In this document: in pieces, positions 16,181-25,574 of the stretch
How the letters are laid out: each line of letters opens with the position of its first letter
How positions within the stretch are numbered: the stretch's first letter is position 1
Assembly: GCF_001591005.1 (NCBI RefSeq)
Contig: NZ_BCTY01000029.1
Location: 1-47,982 of the forward strand
Origin: Sphingomonas sanguinis NBRC 13937
Lineage (GTDB): Bacteria; Pseudomonadota; Alphaproteobacteria; Sphingomonadales; Sphingomonadaceae
DNA: 47,982 nt
Direction of reading: 5' to 3'
Notes under the pieces: model-generated
Database searches by the model: none
What the model was told of the DNA's origin: nothing
The model's input: the letters and a program-made list of their open reading frames with translations, nothing else
Position numbers and translations under genes: made by a program

Positions 16181-16432
16181 ATGAAAACGTTCATCTTGGC
16201 GGTATTTGCCGCTAGCCTCGCCGCGTCGGCAGCGACGGCGGCCACATCTGAAAATAAAAGCAATGGTCATTGGGAGTGGCGTTCCAATTACCAGCCGGGC
16301 CCGCGGGCGCCGCTTCAAGCCCCACGTCGCGTATGGGTTACGGACGTTCCCCAGTCGAGCGCCTGCGTGTGCCCGATGATGGAACGCGGTCGCGACGCCT
16401 GCATGTCAATGAAGGGCGGCCAGTCAACTTAA
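16181..16432 (+). CDS. Small exported protein of unknown function
   Basis: An 83-aa protein with a signal peptide (MKTFILAVFAASLAASAATAA), followed by a polar region with WEWRSNYQPG and a C-terminal CVCPMM ... DACMSM. I do not recognise it. The CxC and Cys/Met content suggest metal binding or a disulfide. GGAAAG (16171-16176) sits well before the ATG at 16181; the upstream TTG at 16169 is less likely. It lies just before cusC, separated by a hairpin at 16453-16484. Confidence 0.6.
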   Translation: MKTFILAVFAASLAASAATAATSENKSNGHWEWRSNYQPGPRAPLQAPRRVWVTDVPQSSACVCPMMERGRDACMSMKGGQST

Positions 16433-16452
16433 GCTGGCGAGCCTGAACAGGT

Positions 16453-16484
16453 GCCGGGCTCCGATCAACCATTTGGAGCCCGGC
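16453..16484 (+). terminator. Hairpin before cusC (terminator or attenuator)
   Basis: A perfect 10-bp stem, GCCGGGCTCC with GGAGCCCGGC, around a 12-nt loop, ending 29 bp before the cusC ATG. No run of T follows, so a leader or attenuator role is as possible as termination. Confidence 0.5.
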
Positions 16485-16513
16485 CATCATTATGACATGA
16501 AGGGACTAGAGGG

Positions 16514-17743
16514 ATGCGCGCATCCATGATGCTCGCGGTCGCCGCGCTCACGACGAGCGCCGCGCACGCGCAGACACTTACCTATGACCAAGCGCTGCGC
16601 GATGCGGTTGCCAACGCCCCGGGAGCGGTTGCCGGTCGCGCGGGGGTCAGCGCCGCCCAAGCCGATGCACGTGCGGCGGGAAGCCTTCCGGACCCCCGTG
16701 TGTCGATCGGAATCGAGAATTATCCTGTCTCTGGGCCACCCGCCTTCTCCCTATCCAGAGACGACATGACGATGGGGCGTGTCGGTTTCCAACAGGACCT
16801 ACCCAACCTTGCCAAGCGTCATGCCGCGCAAGCGCAGGCACGCGCCGTGATCGCAACGGCAGAAGCATCGCAAGCGACCAAGCTCCGGGAGGTGCGATTG
16901 GGAGCGGGGCAGGCATGGATCGACCTTGCTTATGCCGAGCGTCGACTAGCTGCCCTCGACACCGTTCTGCTATTCCTTCGATCTCTCCCTTCCGCTGCGC
17001 GGGCCGCCGTGACGACCGGTTCGGTCCGCCCTGGTCAGACACTGACGACCGATCAGGAGATCGCGGCACTCGACGACCGCCGCGACGAGTTGATGGCCGC
17101 CGTTGCGCGCGCCCGCGCGATGCTGGCTCGCTGGACCGGCGTATCGGCGCCCGAGATTGCCGGCGATATGCCCGCGATCGATCTGGCTCCGGCGCGGCTG
17201 CGGGACGCGCTCAGCCTTCACTCCGACATGGTTCTCGCCGAGGCCGGTATTCAGCGCGCCCAGGCCGACGTGGATGCGGCGCGAGCGGAGAAGCGACCCG
17301 ATTGGGGGGTAGAGGTAGCTTATCAACGCCGTGACCCCCGGTATGGCGACATGGTGTCGGCGGGAGTTTCGATGAGCCTGCCGCTGTTCGCTCGATCGCG
17401 TCAGAACCCGCGCATCGAAGCCCGCAAATCCGCACAGGCGCAGGCCGAGGCCGCGCGCGAAGAAACCCGGCGCACATTGGCAGCCGATCTGGAGGCCGCG
17501 CTGGCGGACCACCAAATGCATCACAGCCAATGGCAGCGCGCGCGCGACGTGCTCCTTCCGCTCGCTCGGAAGCGAGCCGATCTGGAGATAGCGAGCTACT
17601 CTGCCGGTCGCGCGAGTCTTGCGGATGCCATCGAAGCCAAGACCGCGCTCGCCGACGCCGAGCTGACCGTGCTCGACCGTGAGGCGCTCGTCGCCGCAGA
17701 CTCTGTCCGCCTCACCATTACCTTCGGGAGCGCCGATCGATGA
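16514..17743 (+). CDS. cusC: TolC-family outer-membrane channel of a Cu/Ag efflux system (CusC)
   Basis: A 409-aa outer-membrane efflux protein. It has a signal peptide (MRASMMLAVAALTTSAAHA) and two repeats of long amphipathic helices alternating with barrel strands (DPRVSIGIENYPV; GVEVAYQRRDPRYGDMVSAGVSMSLPLF). It forms the exit duct for the CusBA pump. It overlaps cusB by 4 nt, fixing the operon order C-B-A. The Met-rich DDMTMGRVGFQQDLPN segment is usual in the copper branch. Confidence 0.88.
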   Translation: MRASMMLAVAALTTSAAHAQTLTYDQALRDAVANAPGAVAGRAGVSAAQADARAAGSLPDPRVSIGIENYPVSGPPAFSLSRDDMTMGRVGFQQDLPNLAKRHAAQAQARAVIATAEASQATKLREVRLGAGQAWIDLAYAERRLAALDTVLLFLRSLPSAARAAVTTGSVRPGQTLTTDQEIAALDDRRDELMAAVARARAMLARWTGVSAPEIAGDMPAIDLAPARLRDALSLHSDMVLAEAGIQRAQADVDAARAEKRPDWGVEVAYQRRDPRYGDMVSAGVSMSLPLFARSRQNPRIEARKSAQAQAEAAREETRRTLAADLEAALADHQMHHSQWQRARDVLLPLARKRADLEIASYSAGRASLADAIEAKTALADAELTVLDREALVAADSVRLTITFGSADR

Positions 17744-19239
17744 GCGACACTACCATTACCCGCGCCCGCCTTGTCACCGCGGTAAGCGCGCTGGTGCTGG
17801 TCGCAGGGGGCGTGGGCTTCGGGCTCGCGAAACTTGGCACGTCCTCGGCTGCCGATCAAACGGCATCCCCAGCCCCGCAGAAGAAGATCCTCTACTGGTA
17901 TGATCCGATGATCCCGGGGGAGCGGCACGACGGCCCGGGTCTCTCGTCGATGGGGATGAAACTGATCCCCCGCTATGCCGACGAGGGCGCAGGCGGTAGC
18001 GCCGCACCGGGCGTAGCGATCGATCCGGCCAGCCTCCAGCGGCTCGGCGCGCGGATCGTCACGGTCGAACGCGGATCGTTGTCAAACTCGGCCTCGGCAA
18101 CCGGCAGCATCGAGTTCAATGACCGCAACGTTGCGGTCGTGCAGGCACGCAGCGGCGGCTTCGTTCAGCGCGTCTATGCGCGCGCGCCAGGCGATGTCGT
18201 GCCGGCAGGCGCCCCGCTCGCCGATATCCTTGTGCCCGAATGGGCGGGCGCGCAGGCGGAGTATCTCGCCGTGCGCCGCACCGGGGATGCCGGGCTCACG
18301 CGGGCGGCACGAGAGCGCCTGTTGCTTCTCGGGATGCCCGCCGGATCGATTGCATCGGCGGAGTGGCGCGGCCGACCGCAAGGTGTGACGACGATCAGCA
18401 CGCCCGTGGGGGGCGTCATCAAGACGCTCGGCGTCCGACAGGGGATGACGGTCGCGCAAGGACAGACACTGGCGGAGGTGAACGGCCTCGCCACCGTGTG
18501 GCTGAACGCGGCTGTCCCTGAGGCCCTCGCAGGAAACCTGCGGATCGGCACGCCCGTCATCGCCACGCTGGCGGCTTTCCCGGGCGAAAGCTTCAGGGGC
18601 CGCATCGCTGCGATCCTGCCCCAGGCCGAGGCAGCGAGCCGCACGCTCACAATCCGCGTCGAGCTCCCCAACCGTGCCGGCCGGTTGCGCCCCGGTATGT
18701 TCGCCAGCGTGGCGCTCGACCAGGGGAGCCGCGATGCACTCCTTGTTCCGAGTGAGGCCGTGATCCGGACCGGCCGGCGCACACTCGTCATGTTGGCAGG
18801 GCCGGGTGGACGCTTTCGACCCGCCGAGGTTCGCACTGGCGCAGAAGGCGGCGGCAAAACCGAGATAGTCGCCGGCCTGACCGAGGGTGAGAAGGTTGTC
18901 GCGTCGGGCCAGTTCCTGATCGACTCCGAAGCGAGCCTCGCTGGCCTCGATGCGCGTCCGATTGGTGTCGAAGCGTCACCCGCAACAAAGCCGGCCGTGA
19001 AACCCACCGCGTCGATCTACGAGACGGTCGGCAGCATCGAGGCGATCGATCGCAGTTCCGTCACCCTGTCCCATCAGCCCGTTCCGGCGATCGGCTGGCC
19101 GGCCATGACAATGACGTTCCGCGTCGCCGATCCCGCGTTGGTGCGTGGGTATCGCAAGGGTGAGCGGGTGCGGTTCGGCTTTGATCAACCCGCCGATGGT
19201 CCAACGCTGCGCCGCATGACGCGCGAGGCTGGGCGATGA
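17740..19239 (+). CDS. cusB: RND periplasmic adaptor CusB with fused C-terminal CusF-like domain
   Basis: A 499-aa membrane-fusion protein. After an N-terminal membrane anchor (about 9-30) comes a heavy-metal-binding domain ([16 protein letters not shown] ... MGMKLIPRY, about 50-80), then the hairpin, lipoyl and barrel domains. Residues 427-499 form an extra CusF-like domain. Its His445, Trp453, Met456 and Met458 have the spacing of the CusF copper ligands (H36, W44, M47, M49). A tethered metallochaperone would hand Cu(I) or Ag(I) to the pump. It overlaps both cusC and cusA by 4 nt. Confidence 0.9.
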   Translation: MSDTTITRARLVTAVSALVLVAGGVGFGLAKLGTSSAADQTASPAPQKKILYWYDPMIPGERHDGPGLSSMGMKLIPRYADEGAGGSAAPGVAIDPASLQRLGARIVTVERGSLSNSASATGSIEFNDRNVAVVQARSGGFVQRVYARAPGDVVPAGAPLADILVPEWAGAQAEYLAVRRTGDAGLTRAARERLLLLGMPAGSIASAEWRGRPQGVTTISTPVGGVIKTLGVRQGMTVAQGQTLAEVNGLATVWLNAAVPEALAGNLRIGTPVIATLAAFPGESFRGRIAAILPQAEAASRTLTIRVELPNRAGRLRPGMFASVALDQGSRDALLVPSEAVIRTGRRTLVMLAGPGGRFRPAEVRTGAEGGGKTEIVAGLTEGEKVVASGQFLIDSEASLAGLDARPIGVEASPATKPAVKPTASIYETVGSIEAIDRSSVTLSHQPVPAIGWPAMTMTFRVADPALVRGYRKGERVRFGFDQPADGPTLRRMTREAGR

Positions 19240-22200
19240 TTGCCGCGATCATCCGCTGGTCGGTCGCGAACCGCTTCCTCGTCGTCCTGGCGGCCATCGC
19301 GCTCGCCATGGCCGGGGTGTTCGCAATGCGTGCCACCCCCGTCGATGCGCTCCCCGACCTGTCCGACACGCAGGTCATCATCCGCACGAGCTGGCCGGGC
19401 CAAGCCCCGCAGATCGTCGAGAACCAGGTGACGTATCCGCTCACCACGACGATGCTGTCCGTGCCTGGCGCGAAAACCGTGCGCGGCTATTCGTTCTTCG
19501 GCGACAGCTACGTCTATGTCCTCTTCGAGGATGGGACCGACCTCTATTGGGCGCGCTCACGCGTGCTGGAGTATCTGAGCCAGGTGCAGGGACGGCTTCC
19601 CCAAGGCGCGCAGGCCGCGCTGGGTCCTGATGCGACGGGGGTCGGCTGGGTCTATGAATACACGCTGTTGGACCGCACCGGCCGCCGTGACCTGTCGCAG
19701 CTCCGATCCTTGCAGGACTGGTTCCTACGTTATGAACTGAAAACGCTGCCCGGCGTTGCGGAGGTGGCGAGCATCGGCGGAATGGTGAAGCAATATCAGG
19801 TGCTGCTCGACCCGACGCGGCTCGCCGCATTCGGTGTCACGCACACTCAGGCCGTCGATGCCATTCGCCGCGCCAATCAGGAGGCCGGCGGGTCCGTCCT
19901 CGAGCTGGGCGAAGCCGAATATATGGTGCGCGCGTCAGGTTACTTGCGCACCGTCGACGATTTCCGCGCGATCCCGCTCAAGGTCGCCGGTGCCGGCGTC
20001 CCCGTTACCTTGGGCGACGTCGCGTCGATCCAGATCGGCCCCGAGATGCGCCGCGGCATCGCCGAGCTGAACGGCGAAGGCGAGGTCGCGGGCGGAGTCG
20101 TCATCCTGCGTCAGGGCAAGAATGCACGGCAGACGATCGAAGCCGTCAAGGCCAAGCTCGCGGAACTGAAAGCGAGCCTTCCCCCCGGCGTCGAGATCGT
20201 CACCACCTATGACCGCTCGCAATTGATCGACCGCGCGGTGGAGAATTTGACGGGCAAGCTGATCGAGGAGTTCGTCGTCGTCGCGATCATCTGCGGGTTG
20301 TTTCTGTGGCATGTCCGGTCTGCGCTGGTCGCGATCGTCACCTTGCCTCTGGGGGTGCTCGCGGCCTTGCTCGTCATGCGTGTGCAGGGGGTGAACGCCA
20401 ACATCATGTCTTTGGGCGGTATCGCCATCGCGATCGGCGCGATGGTCGATGCCGCGATCGTGATGATCGAGAACGCGCACAAGCGGATCGAGCGATGGGA
20501 ACACGACCATCCGGGCGTGGCGCTGGCGGGCGAGGAACGCTGGCGCGTCATCACCGAGGCCGCGGCCGAGGTCGGGCCGGCGCTGTTCTTCAGCCTCGTC
20601 ATCATCACGCTGTCGTTCGTGCCGGTGTTCACGCTCGAAGCGCAGGAGGGACGGCTGTTCGCCCCGCTCGCCTTCACCAAGAGCTATGCGATGGCGGCAG
20701 CGGCGATCCTGTCGGTAACGCTCGTGCCGGTCCTGATGGGATGGCTGATCCGGGGACGCATTCCGGCCGAGAACGACAACATTATCAACCGCGTGCTCAC
20801 CCGTGCCTATCGCCCGGCGCTCGACCGCGTGTTGGCGCGGCCTTGGGCGGCGATCGGCATCGCCGCCCTGGTACTGGCGACGACGGCATGGCCGCTGACC
20901 CGATTGGGTGGCGAGTTCATCCCGACGATGGATGAGGGCGATCTGCTCTACATGCCGTCCGCGCTTCCCGGCCTTTCGGCCGCGAGCGCCTCGGCCCTGC
21001 TCCAGCGCACAGACCGGCTGATAAAAACCGTTCCCGAGGTCAAAACCGTGTTCGGCAAAGCCGGACGCGCCGAGACCGCGACCGACCCGGCACCGCTCGA
21101 GATGTTCGAGACGACCATCCAATTCAAGCCGCGCGATCAATGGCGCGCGGGGATGACGCCGGCAAAGCTGGTGGAGGAGCTGGACCGCACAGTGCGCGTG
21201 CCCGGCCTCACGAACGTATGGGTGCCTCCGATCCGCAATCGGATCGATATGCTCGCGACCGGCATCAAGAGTCCCATCGGGGTGAAAGTGTCGGGGTCCA
21301 ACCTCTCCGAGCTGGACCGCATCGCCGGCAGCATCGAACGTGTCGCCAGGACCGTGCCGGGCGTCAGCTCGGCATTGGCAGAACGGTTGACCGGAGGCCG
21401 CTATGTCGATGTCGATATCGATCGGGTGACCGCGGGGCGCTACGGTCTCAACATCGCCGATGTGCAGGAGATTGTGTCCGGCGCGATCGGCGGCGAGACG
21501 ATCGGCCAGACGGTGGAGGGCCTTGCCCGCTACCCGATCAGCGTCCGCTACCCCCGCGAGCTGCGTGACAGTCTGGAGGGACTGCGAACTCTCCCAATCG
21601 TCACCGCATCGGGTCAGCAGATCACACTCGGCACCGTCGCATCCGTGTCGATCGCGGAAGGTCCACCGATGCTCAAGACGGAAAATGGTCGACTCTCGAC
21701 ATGGGTCTATGTCGACGTGCGCGGGCGCGACCTGGCCTCCACGGTCGCCGATCTGCGCCGTGCTGTTGGCAAAGATGTTCGGCTCAGCCCCGGCGTCTCG
21801 ATCGCCTATTCCGGACAATTCGAGTATCTGCAGCGTGCCGAGGCTCGGTTGATGCTCGTCGTGCCGGCGACACTCGCGATCATCTTCCTTCTCCTCTACC
21901 TTACCTTCGGTCGCCTCGACGAGGCGGCGCTTATCATGGGCACACTGCCCTTCGCGCTGACCGGCGGCATCTGGACATTATGGCTGCTCGGCTATGCGCA
22001 ATCGGTCGCCACAGGTGTCGGGTTCATCGCGCTCGCCGGCGTGTCGGCGGAGTTCGGCGTCGTCATGCTGATCTACCTGAAACACGCATTGGCCGAGCGC
22101 GGGCCGTCACCGTCGGGCGAGCAAGTATCGGAAGCGATCAGGGAGGGCGCGCTGTTGCGGGTACGTCCCAAGGCGATGACCGTCGCTGTCATCGTCGCCG

Positions 22201-22373
22201 GGCTGTTCCCCGTGCTGATCGGGCATGGCGCCGGATCGGAGGTGATGAGCCGGATCGCCGCGCCGATGATCGGTGGAATGCTGACCGCCCCTTTCCTCTC
22301 CATGTTCATCCTGCCAGCCGCCTACTTGCTCTTGCGGCGGCGAGCTTCAACCCGCCCCGAAAGGAAGATCTGA
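19236..22373 (+). CDS. cusA: Heavy-metal RND efflux permease CusA (Cu/Ag)
   Basis: A 1045-aa inner-membrane proton-driven transporter with twelve membrane helices and two large periplasmic loops. It matches the HME-RND family throughout ([32 protein letters not shown] in helix 4; [18 protein letters not shown] near the end). The region [15 protein letters not shown] ... [15 protein letters not shown] is close to E. coli CusA, including methionines of the periplasmic cleft, so Cu(I)/Ag(I) is favoured over zinc or cobalt. It starts at an ATGA overlap with cusB and its stop overlaps cusF (TGATG). Confidence 0.92.
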   Translation: MIAAIIRWSVANRFLVVLAAIALAMAGVFAMRATPVDALPDLSDTQVIIRTSWPGQAPQIVENQVTYPLTTTMLSVPGAKTVRGYSFFGDSYVYVLFEDGTDLYWARSRVLEYLSQVQGRLPQGAQAALGPDATGVGWVYEYTLLDRTGRRDLSQLRSLQDWFLRYELKTLPGVAEVASIGGMVKQYQVLLDPTRLAAFGVTHTQAVDAIRRANQEAGGSVLELGEAEYMVRASGYLRTVDDFRAIPLKVAGAGVPVTLGDVASIQIGPEMRRGIAELNGEGEVAGGVVILRQGKNARQTIEAVKAKLAELKASLPPGVEIVTTYDRSQLIDRAVENLTGKLIEEFVVVAIICGLFLWHVRSALVAIVTLPLGVLAALLVMRVQGVNANIMSLGGIAIAIGAMVDAAIVMIENAHKRIERWEHDHPGVALAGEERWRVITEAAAEVGPALFFSLVIITLSFVPVFTLEAQEGRLFAPLAFTKSYAMAAAAILSVTLVPVLMGWLIRGRIPAENDNIINRVLTRAYRPALDRVLARPWAAIGIAALVLATTAWPLTRLGGEFIPTMDEGDLLYMPSALPGLSAASASALLQRTDRLIKTVPEVKTVFGKAGRAETATDPAPLEMFETTIQFKPRDQWRAGMTPAKLVEELDRTVRVPGLTNVWVPPIRNRIDMLATGIKSPIGVKVSGSNLSELDRIAGSIERVARTVPGVSSALAERLTGGRYVDVDIDRVTAGRYGLNIADVQEIVSGAIGGETIGQTVEGLARYPISVRYPRELRDSLEGLRTLPIVTASGQQITLGTVASVSIAEGPPMLKTENGRLSTWVYVDVRGRDLASTVADLRRAVGKDVRLSPGVSIAYSGQFEYLQRAEARLMLVVPATLAIIFLLLYLTFGRLDEAALIMGTLPFALTGGIWTLWLLGYAQSVATGVGFIALAGVSAEFGVVMLIYLKHALAERGPSPSGEQVSEAIREGALLRVRPKAMTVAVIVAGLFPVLIGHGAGSEVMSRIAAPMIGGMLTAPFLSMFILPAAYLLLRRRASTRPERKI

Positions 22374-22699
22374 TGAAAGCCACTTTCTCCATGCGCGCCG
22401 CATTCATGCTACTAGTCACGCCGATCGCAGCGAGCGCTCTTGCTCAAGGCAGCAGGCCGGCTGCATCGGCTGTAAAATCCGGCAGCGGATCGGGGACGAT
22501 CACTGCCGTCGACGCGAAAGGTGGAACCGTAACCATCAAGCACGGCCCGATCCCGACGATCGGCTGGCCCGCAATGACGATGACCTTCCGGGCATCCCCC
22601 CCGACCCTGCTCAAGGGACTGCGGTCGGGGCAGCGGGTCGCATTCACCGCCAAGGCGAAGGGTATGACGGCAGAAGTTACGGCGATCAGCCCGCATTGA
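22373..22699 (+). CDS. cusF: Periplasmic Cu/Ag metallochaperone CusF
   Basis: A 108-aa exported protein (signal peptide about 1-24, ending SALA) with a small beta-barrel domain. His57, Trp65, Met68 and Met70 ([17 protein letters not shown]) match the CusF ligand set H36, W44, M47, M49 exactly in spacing. Trp caps the Cu(I) in a cation-pi contact in known CusF. It is the last gene of cusCBAF and overlaps cusA by one base. The system therefore has both a free CusF and one fused to CusB. Confidence 0.93.
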   Translation: MKATFSMRAAFMLLVTPIAASALAQGSRPAASAVKSGSGSGTITAVDAKGGTVTIKHGPIPTIGWPAMTMTFRASPPTLLKGLRSGQRVAFTAKAKGMTAEVTAISPH

Positions 22700-22720
22700 C
22701 GACGCGTGCCGACCTTCGCG

Positions 22721-23488
22721 TCAGTGCGCCATCGCCAGCACGGGCGGCGCAGCGATCATCCACAGCGCCATCGCGACCATCATCAGGTTTTCGGTGAGCG
22801 AGATGAAGCCGAGCGGCACGTTGCTGTCCCCGCCCACGCACGCGCATTTCAGCTCACGCTTGTCGATGTAGACGGCCTTGAACACCGACACCGCGCCGAT
22901 CGTACCGATAACGAGCGCGACGGGCACCGACAGCCAGGTCAACGCGCCGGCTGCCATCAGGACGCCCGCCGCTCCTTCCGCGTAGGGATAGACATAGGAA
23001 TAGGGCACCCAGCGCTTCGCGAGCAGATCGTAGTTGAGGAACATGCTCGAGAAGCTCTCGACGTTCTGGAGCTTGAGCATCGCCAGAGCGCACATCGAGA
23101 ACGCGATGAACCATTCACCCGCCCGCACCGTGAAGGGCGTGCCGAGTACCGCATAGCTGGCGGCGAGCGCCATCAGCGCCGTCATCGCGAACACGGCAAT
23201 CACCGGGCGATAGGTGACGGCCTTGGGGTCGCGGACCATCTTGCCGAAGAAGCGGCGCAGATCGTCATAGCCGCCGACCCGCTCCCCGGCGATAAAGATC
23301 TGCGGGGTCGTCTTGACGCCGTGCTTCGCCTTGAAAGCGTCGGTTTCTTCCCGCGTCATCAGCCAATGGTCATCGACCGCATAGCCTTCCCGGCGCAGAA
23401 GATCCTTCGCCTTCAGCCCGAAAGGGCAGGTATGTTCCGGCATCACCATCCGGTAGATCGTCGCCTGTTTGGCGGGGGCGCTCGCCAT
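22721..23488 (-). CDS. Glutaredoxin-MauE fusion membrane protein
   Basis: A 255-aa protein. Residues 1-85 are a glutaredoxin fold with active site CPFG (HTCPFGLKAK) and the cis-Pro TTPQIFIAG. The rest has four to five membrane helices of the MauE/DoxX type, with a CACVGGDSNVPLGF loop near the C-terminus. Such fusions probably pass thiol redox power across the membrane. The gene lies divergent to a MerR regulator across a mer-type operator, so it is likely induced by a thiophilic metal. No merT, merP or merA is present, and the physiological substrate is unknown. Confidence 0.8.
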   Translation of the reverse strand: MASAPAKQATIYRMVMPEHTCPFGLKAKDLLRREGYAVDDHWLMTREETDAFKAKHGVKTTPQIFIAGERVGGYDDLRRFFGKMVRDPKAVTYRPVIAVFAMTALMALAASYAVLGTPFTVRAGEWFIAFSMCALAMLKLQNVESFSSMFLNYDLLAKRWVPYSYVYPYAEGAAGVLMAAGALTWLSVPVALVIGTIGAVSVFKAVYIDKRELKCACVGGDSNVPLGFISLTENLMMVAMALWMIAAPPVLAMAH

Positions 23489-23516
23489 GCCGCTTCTCCA
23501 ATATCCTCGCCCCGCC

Positions 23517-23548
23517 TATATAGGGTCCGTACCATAGTACGGAGTCAA
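23517..23548 (-). promoter_or_regulatory. mer-type promoter/operator between grx-mauE and merR
   Basis: On the minus strand: -35 TTGACT (23543-23548), dyad CCGTAC-N4-GTACGG (23527-23542), and -10 TATATA (23517-23522). The spacer is 20 bp (19 if the -10 is read as CTATAT). The -35 and dyad match the classical MerR operator of mercury operons as I remember it. Confidence 0.8.
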
Positions 23549-23551
23549 GGC

Positions 23552-23965
23552 ATGACCGGCATGACGATCGCGGCGCTCGCGCGCGAGGGCGGCGTCGGCG
23601 TCGAAACGGTGCGCTACTATCAGCGTCGCGGTTTGCTGGACGAGCCAGACCGGCCGACCGGGGCTGGCGCCGGAGGCGGCATCCGGCGCTACGGCACCGA
23701 TGACGCCCGCCGCCTTCGCTTCATCCGCTCGGCGCAGGCAGCCGGTTTCACGCTCGAGCAGATCGGTGAGCTTCTGGCGCTGGATGCGACCGACGATCGC
23801 GCGCGTGCGCGCCAGCTCGCCCATGAGCAGATGGCGGCGCTGGATGCGAAGATCGCCGAGCTTGAACAGGCGCGTGCTTCGCTGCGTCGGCTTGCCAGCG
23901 AGTGCGGCTCGGGATCGGCAGGGCCGTGCCCAATCCTGACAGCGTTCGATTCACCGACTGAGTGA
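23552..23965 (+). CDS. MerR-family transcriptional regulator
   Basis: A 137-aa MerR-family protein with winged helix (VETVRYYQRRGLLDEPDR, residues about 15-32), linker RRYGTDDARRLRFIRSAQAAGFTLEQIGELL and a coiled coil. The C-terminal loop has two cysteines (CGSGSAGPCPIL). The Cys that mercury-specific MerR supplies at the start of the dimerisation helix is absent (LALDATDDRAR), so the usual three-Cys Hg(II) site looks incomplete. ATG 23552 is the chosen start; ATG 23561 is also possible. It very probably controls the divergent glutaredoxin-MauE gene through the operator at 23517-23548. Confidence 0.85.
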   Translation: MTGMTIAALAREGGVGVETVRYYQRRGLLDEPDRPTGAGAGGGIRRYGTDDARRLRFIRSAQAAGFTLEQIGELLALDATDDRARARQLAHEQMAALDAKIAELEQARASLRRLASECGSGSAGPCPILTAFDSPTE

Positions 23966-24005
23966 TCTTTGATTAGCTCCCAGGCGGTCAGCAGGAGATT
24001 TCGGA

Positions 24006-24458
24006 TCAGGCAAATAGATCGCCGATCGCACGCATACGGAAGGCGTTGATCCACCGACGTCGGCGATGCTCGCTGGCGTCGTGGCGCATGTGGCACCGCT
24101 GGCAGAGTGCAGCGAGGTTGCGTGGTCGGTTATCGCTCGGATCATGGTTCAGATGCGCGCTAGCAAGAACCACGCGCGTGATCCGCACTTGTGAAGGTGG
24201 ATCAATGCCGACGAAGCCAGGTTGCGCGCATAAGAGGGCGTCGGGCGGCGGCAGGCGGCGAACGCACCTGCCCTGCCCGTTGCGCCACCTGCTTATGTCC
24301 TCATCCCACCAAACACCATCGCCCAGATGCAGCACATGACGACCATGCGGGCGCTGACAATGTTCGCAGCGTCCTTTGGCGCGGCCAAACCGGATGAAGG
24401 CAGATAGTTCACGCCAGTCAATCGGGTAGAGCCAGCGATGTTCACGCGCGATTGGCAT
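24006..24458 (-). CDS. HNH endonuclease-domain protein
   Basis: A 150-aa protein starting MPIAREHRWLYPIDW. It has a CEHCQRPHGRHV zinc-knuckle-like segment and a C-terminal HNH core (SAHLNHDPSDN ... NLAALCQRCHMRHD), with a second CxxC. HNH proteins of this size nick or cut DNA, and are found as homing, phage or restriction enzymes. No ribosome site is clear; an in-frame ATG at 24524 is the alternative start. It stands alone between the MerR gene and the sulfide operon, and has no obvious functional link with either. Confidence 0.75.
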   Translation of the reverse strand: MPIAREHRWLYPIDWRELSAFIRFGRAKGRCEHCQRPHGRHVLHLGDGVWWDEDISRWRNGQGRCVRRLPPPDALLCAQPGFVGIDPPSQVRITRVVLASAHLNHDPSDNRPRNLAALCQRCHMRHDASEHRRRRWINAFRMRAIGDLFA

Positions 24459-24572
24459 AACAATTCTATGATTCAGTATCGTGGAGAACGAAAGCAGAAA
24501 ACAGCAGTGACTCAACTTATCCATTACGGCTAGGTCACTAAGCGATTAGCTGACTTGGCTACTCAAGGAATG

Positions 24573-24598
24573 GTGTCAAAACCGTTCGGTTGTGACAC
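24573..24598. repeat. 26-bp near-perfect inverted repeat downstream of the sulfide operon
   Basis: GTGTCA-A-AACCG-TT-CGGTT-G-TGACAC: two paired arms with one A/G mismatch and a TT loop. It begins 19 bp past the stop of the cytochrome gene on the minus strand, so it may end that long operon. A T tract is lacking (only TTCCTTG follows on the minus strand). A protein-binding site is the alternative. Confidence 0.5.
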
Positions 24599-24617
24599 TG
24601 GTTAGGAAGCCGAGCGA

Positions 24618-25574
24618 TCAGCTGCCAAGCATTTTTCCGTCAATCTCCTGACCATAATAGTCCCCTTTGGGGTGAAACTGCTTACGTGCGCTCTCGACAG
24701 TCCCGGTCTGCCGCGGATCGCGGGGTCGCTCGCGACTATCGACATAGGCGGCGACATCCCACGCCTGCTGATCCGTCAGCGTGTTGCCCTCACCATAAGG
24801 CATGTTGGCCTTGATGAACCCGGCAGCCGACGCCAGCCCGGTCATGCCCGCACCCCAATTGTAGGAGCGCGCTCCCCACAGCGGCGGGATAGTATAGCTG
24901 CCGTCCGGGTTCGCCTGCCCTTGGCCGTTCGCACCGTGGCATGATGCGCACTGGCCGGCGAACACAATCGCGCCGCGAACCGGATCGTGCCCGATCGGGG
25001 TTGTGGCGAGCTTTATGAACCCGCGACCGGGCAGCGGCTTGCCGGATGGCGCGCCGGTCGCGAGCCAGGCGAAATAGCTCTGGAGATCGCGGTAGATATC
25101 GTCGCCATAGGGCGGCGGGGCGCCGGCTTTCGAGGCGGGCGCGTTCATCGAGTAGAGGAAGCAGTCGCGGATGCGATCCTCCATCGTGTTCACCCGGCCG
25201 TTCTTCGCGCGATAAGCTGGGTAGCTGACCCAGGCCGCCCACATCGGGGACGCATCGGCCTTCCGCCCGGCATCGAGGTGACAGTTGCTGCACGTCAGGC
25301 CGTTGCCGACGTACTGGCCGGCATGAGCCGCGCTCGCGGTGAAGATCAGTCGACCGCGCCGGATCGCGTCGCCGTCCGGCCCGGCGGGGATGGTGCTTTC
25401 CGCCGGTGGCGAAAAGGCGGCGTCCGCTGCTACCTCGACGGGTGCCTGCACGGGCGCGTCAGACTGCCCTACCTTGTAGGTGACGACGAGGACGAGCAGC
25501 GCGGCGGTAATGGCGAAGATGATACGCTGGGCATCGCCATCATCACCGGGCGTTGGCGGCGTTGGTTCGGTCAT
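24618..25574 (-). CDS. Dihaem cytochrome c, TsdA-like thiosulfate dehydrogenase
   Basis: A 318-aa protein anchored by one N-terminal helix (IIFAITAALLVLVVTYKVG). It carries two haem sites, CSNCH (95-99) and CASCH (209-213). The segment RVNTMEDRIRDCFLYSMNAP, with Cys138, resembles the place where TsdA enzymes supply a cysteine as haem ligand at the active site. TsdA oxidises two thiosulfates to tetrathionate in the periplasm. The gene is the last of the sulfide/persulfide operon and overlaps the dioxygenase gene by 4 nt. I infer a thiosulfate-oxidising role; a plain cytochrome is the alternative. Confidence 0.75.
   Translation of the reverse strand: MTEPTPPTPGDDGDAQRIIFAITAALLVLVVTYKVGQSDAPVQAPVEVAADAAFSPPAESTIPAGPDGDAIRRGRLIFTASAAHAGQYVGNGLTCSNCHLDAGRKADASPMWAAWVSYPAYRAKNGRVNTMEDRIRDCFLYSMNAPASKAGAPPPYGDDIYRDLQSYFAWLATGAPSGKPLPGRGFIKLATTPIGHDPVRGAIVFAGQCASCHGANGQGQANPDGSYTIPPLWGARSYNWGAGMTGLASAAGFIKANMPYGEGNTLTDQQAWDVAAYVDSRERPRDPRQTGTVESARKQFHPKGDYYGQEIDGKMLGS

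Noticed and set aside
17991..18015. A seventh possible ECF-type site inside cusB
   Set aside because: It has the GCGTA element and spacing, but the upstream box AGGCGGTA differs at two positions and it lies inside the gene, far from a start codon.
19935..21818. A 627-codon open frame on the minus strand opposite cusA
   Set aside because: It is antisense to a fully recognisable RND permease and has shadow-like composition.
22721..23965. A mercury resistance operon
   Set aside because: The operator is mer-like, but merA, merT and merP are absent and the regulator lacks one of the three mercury-binding cysteines.
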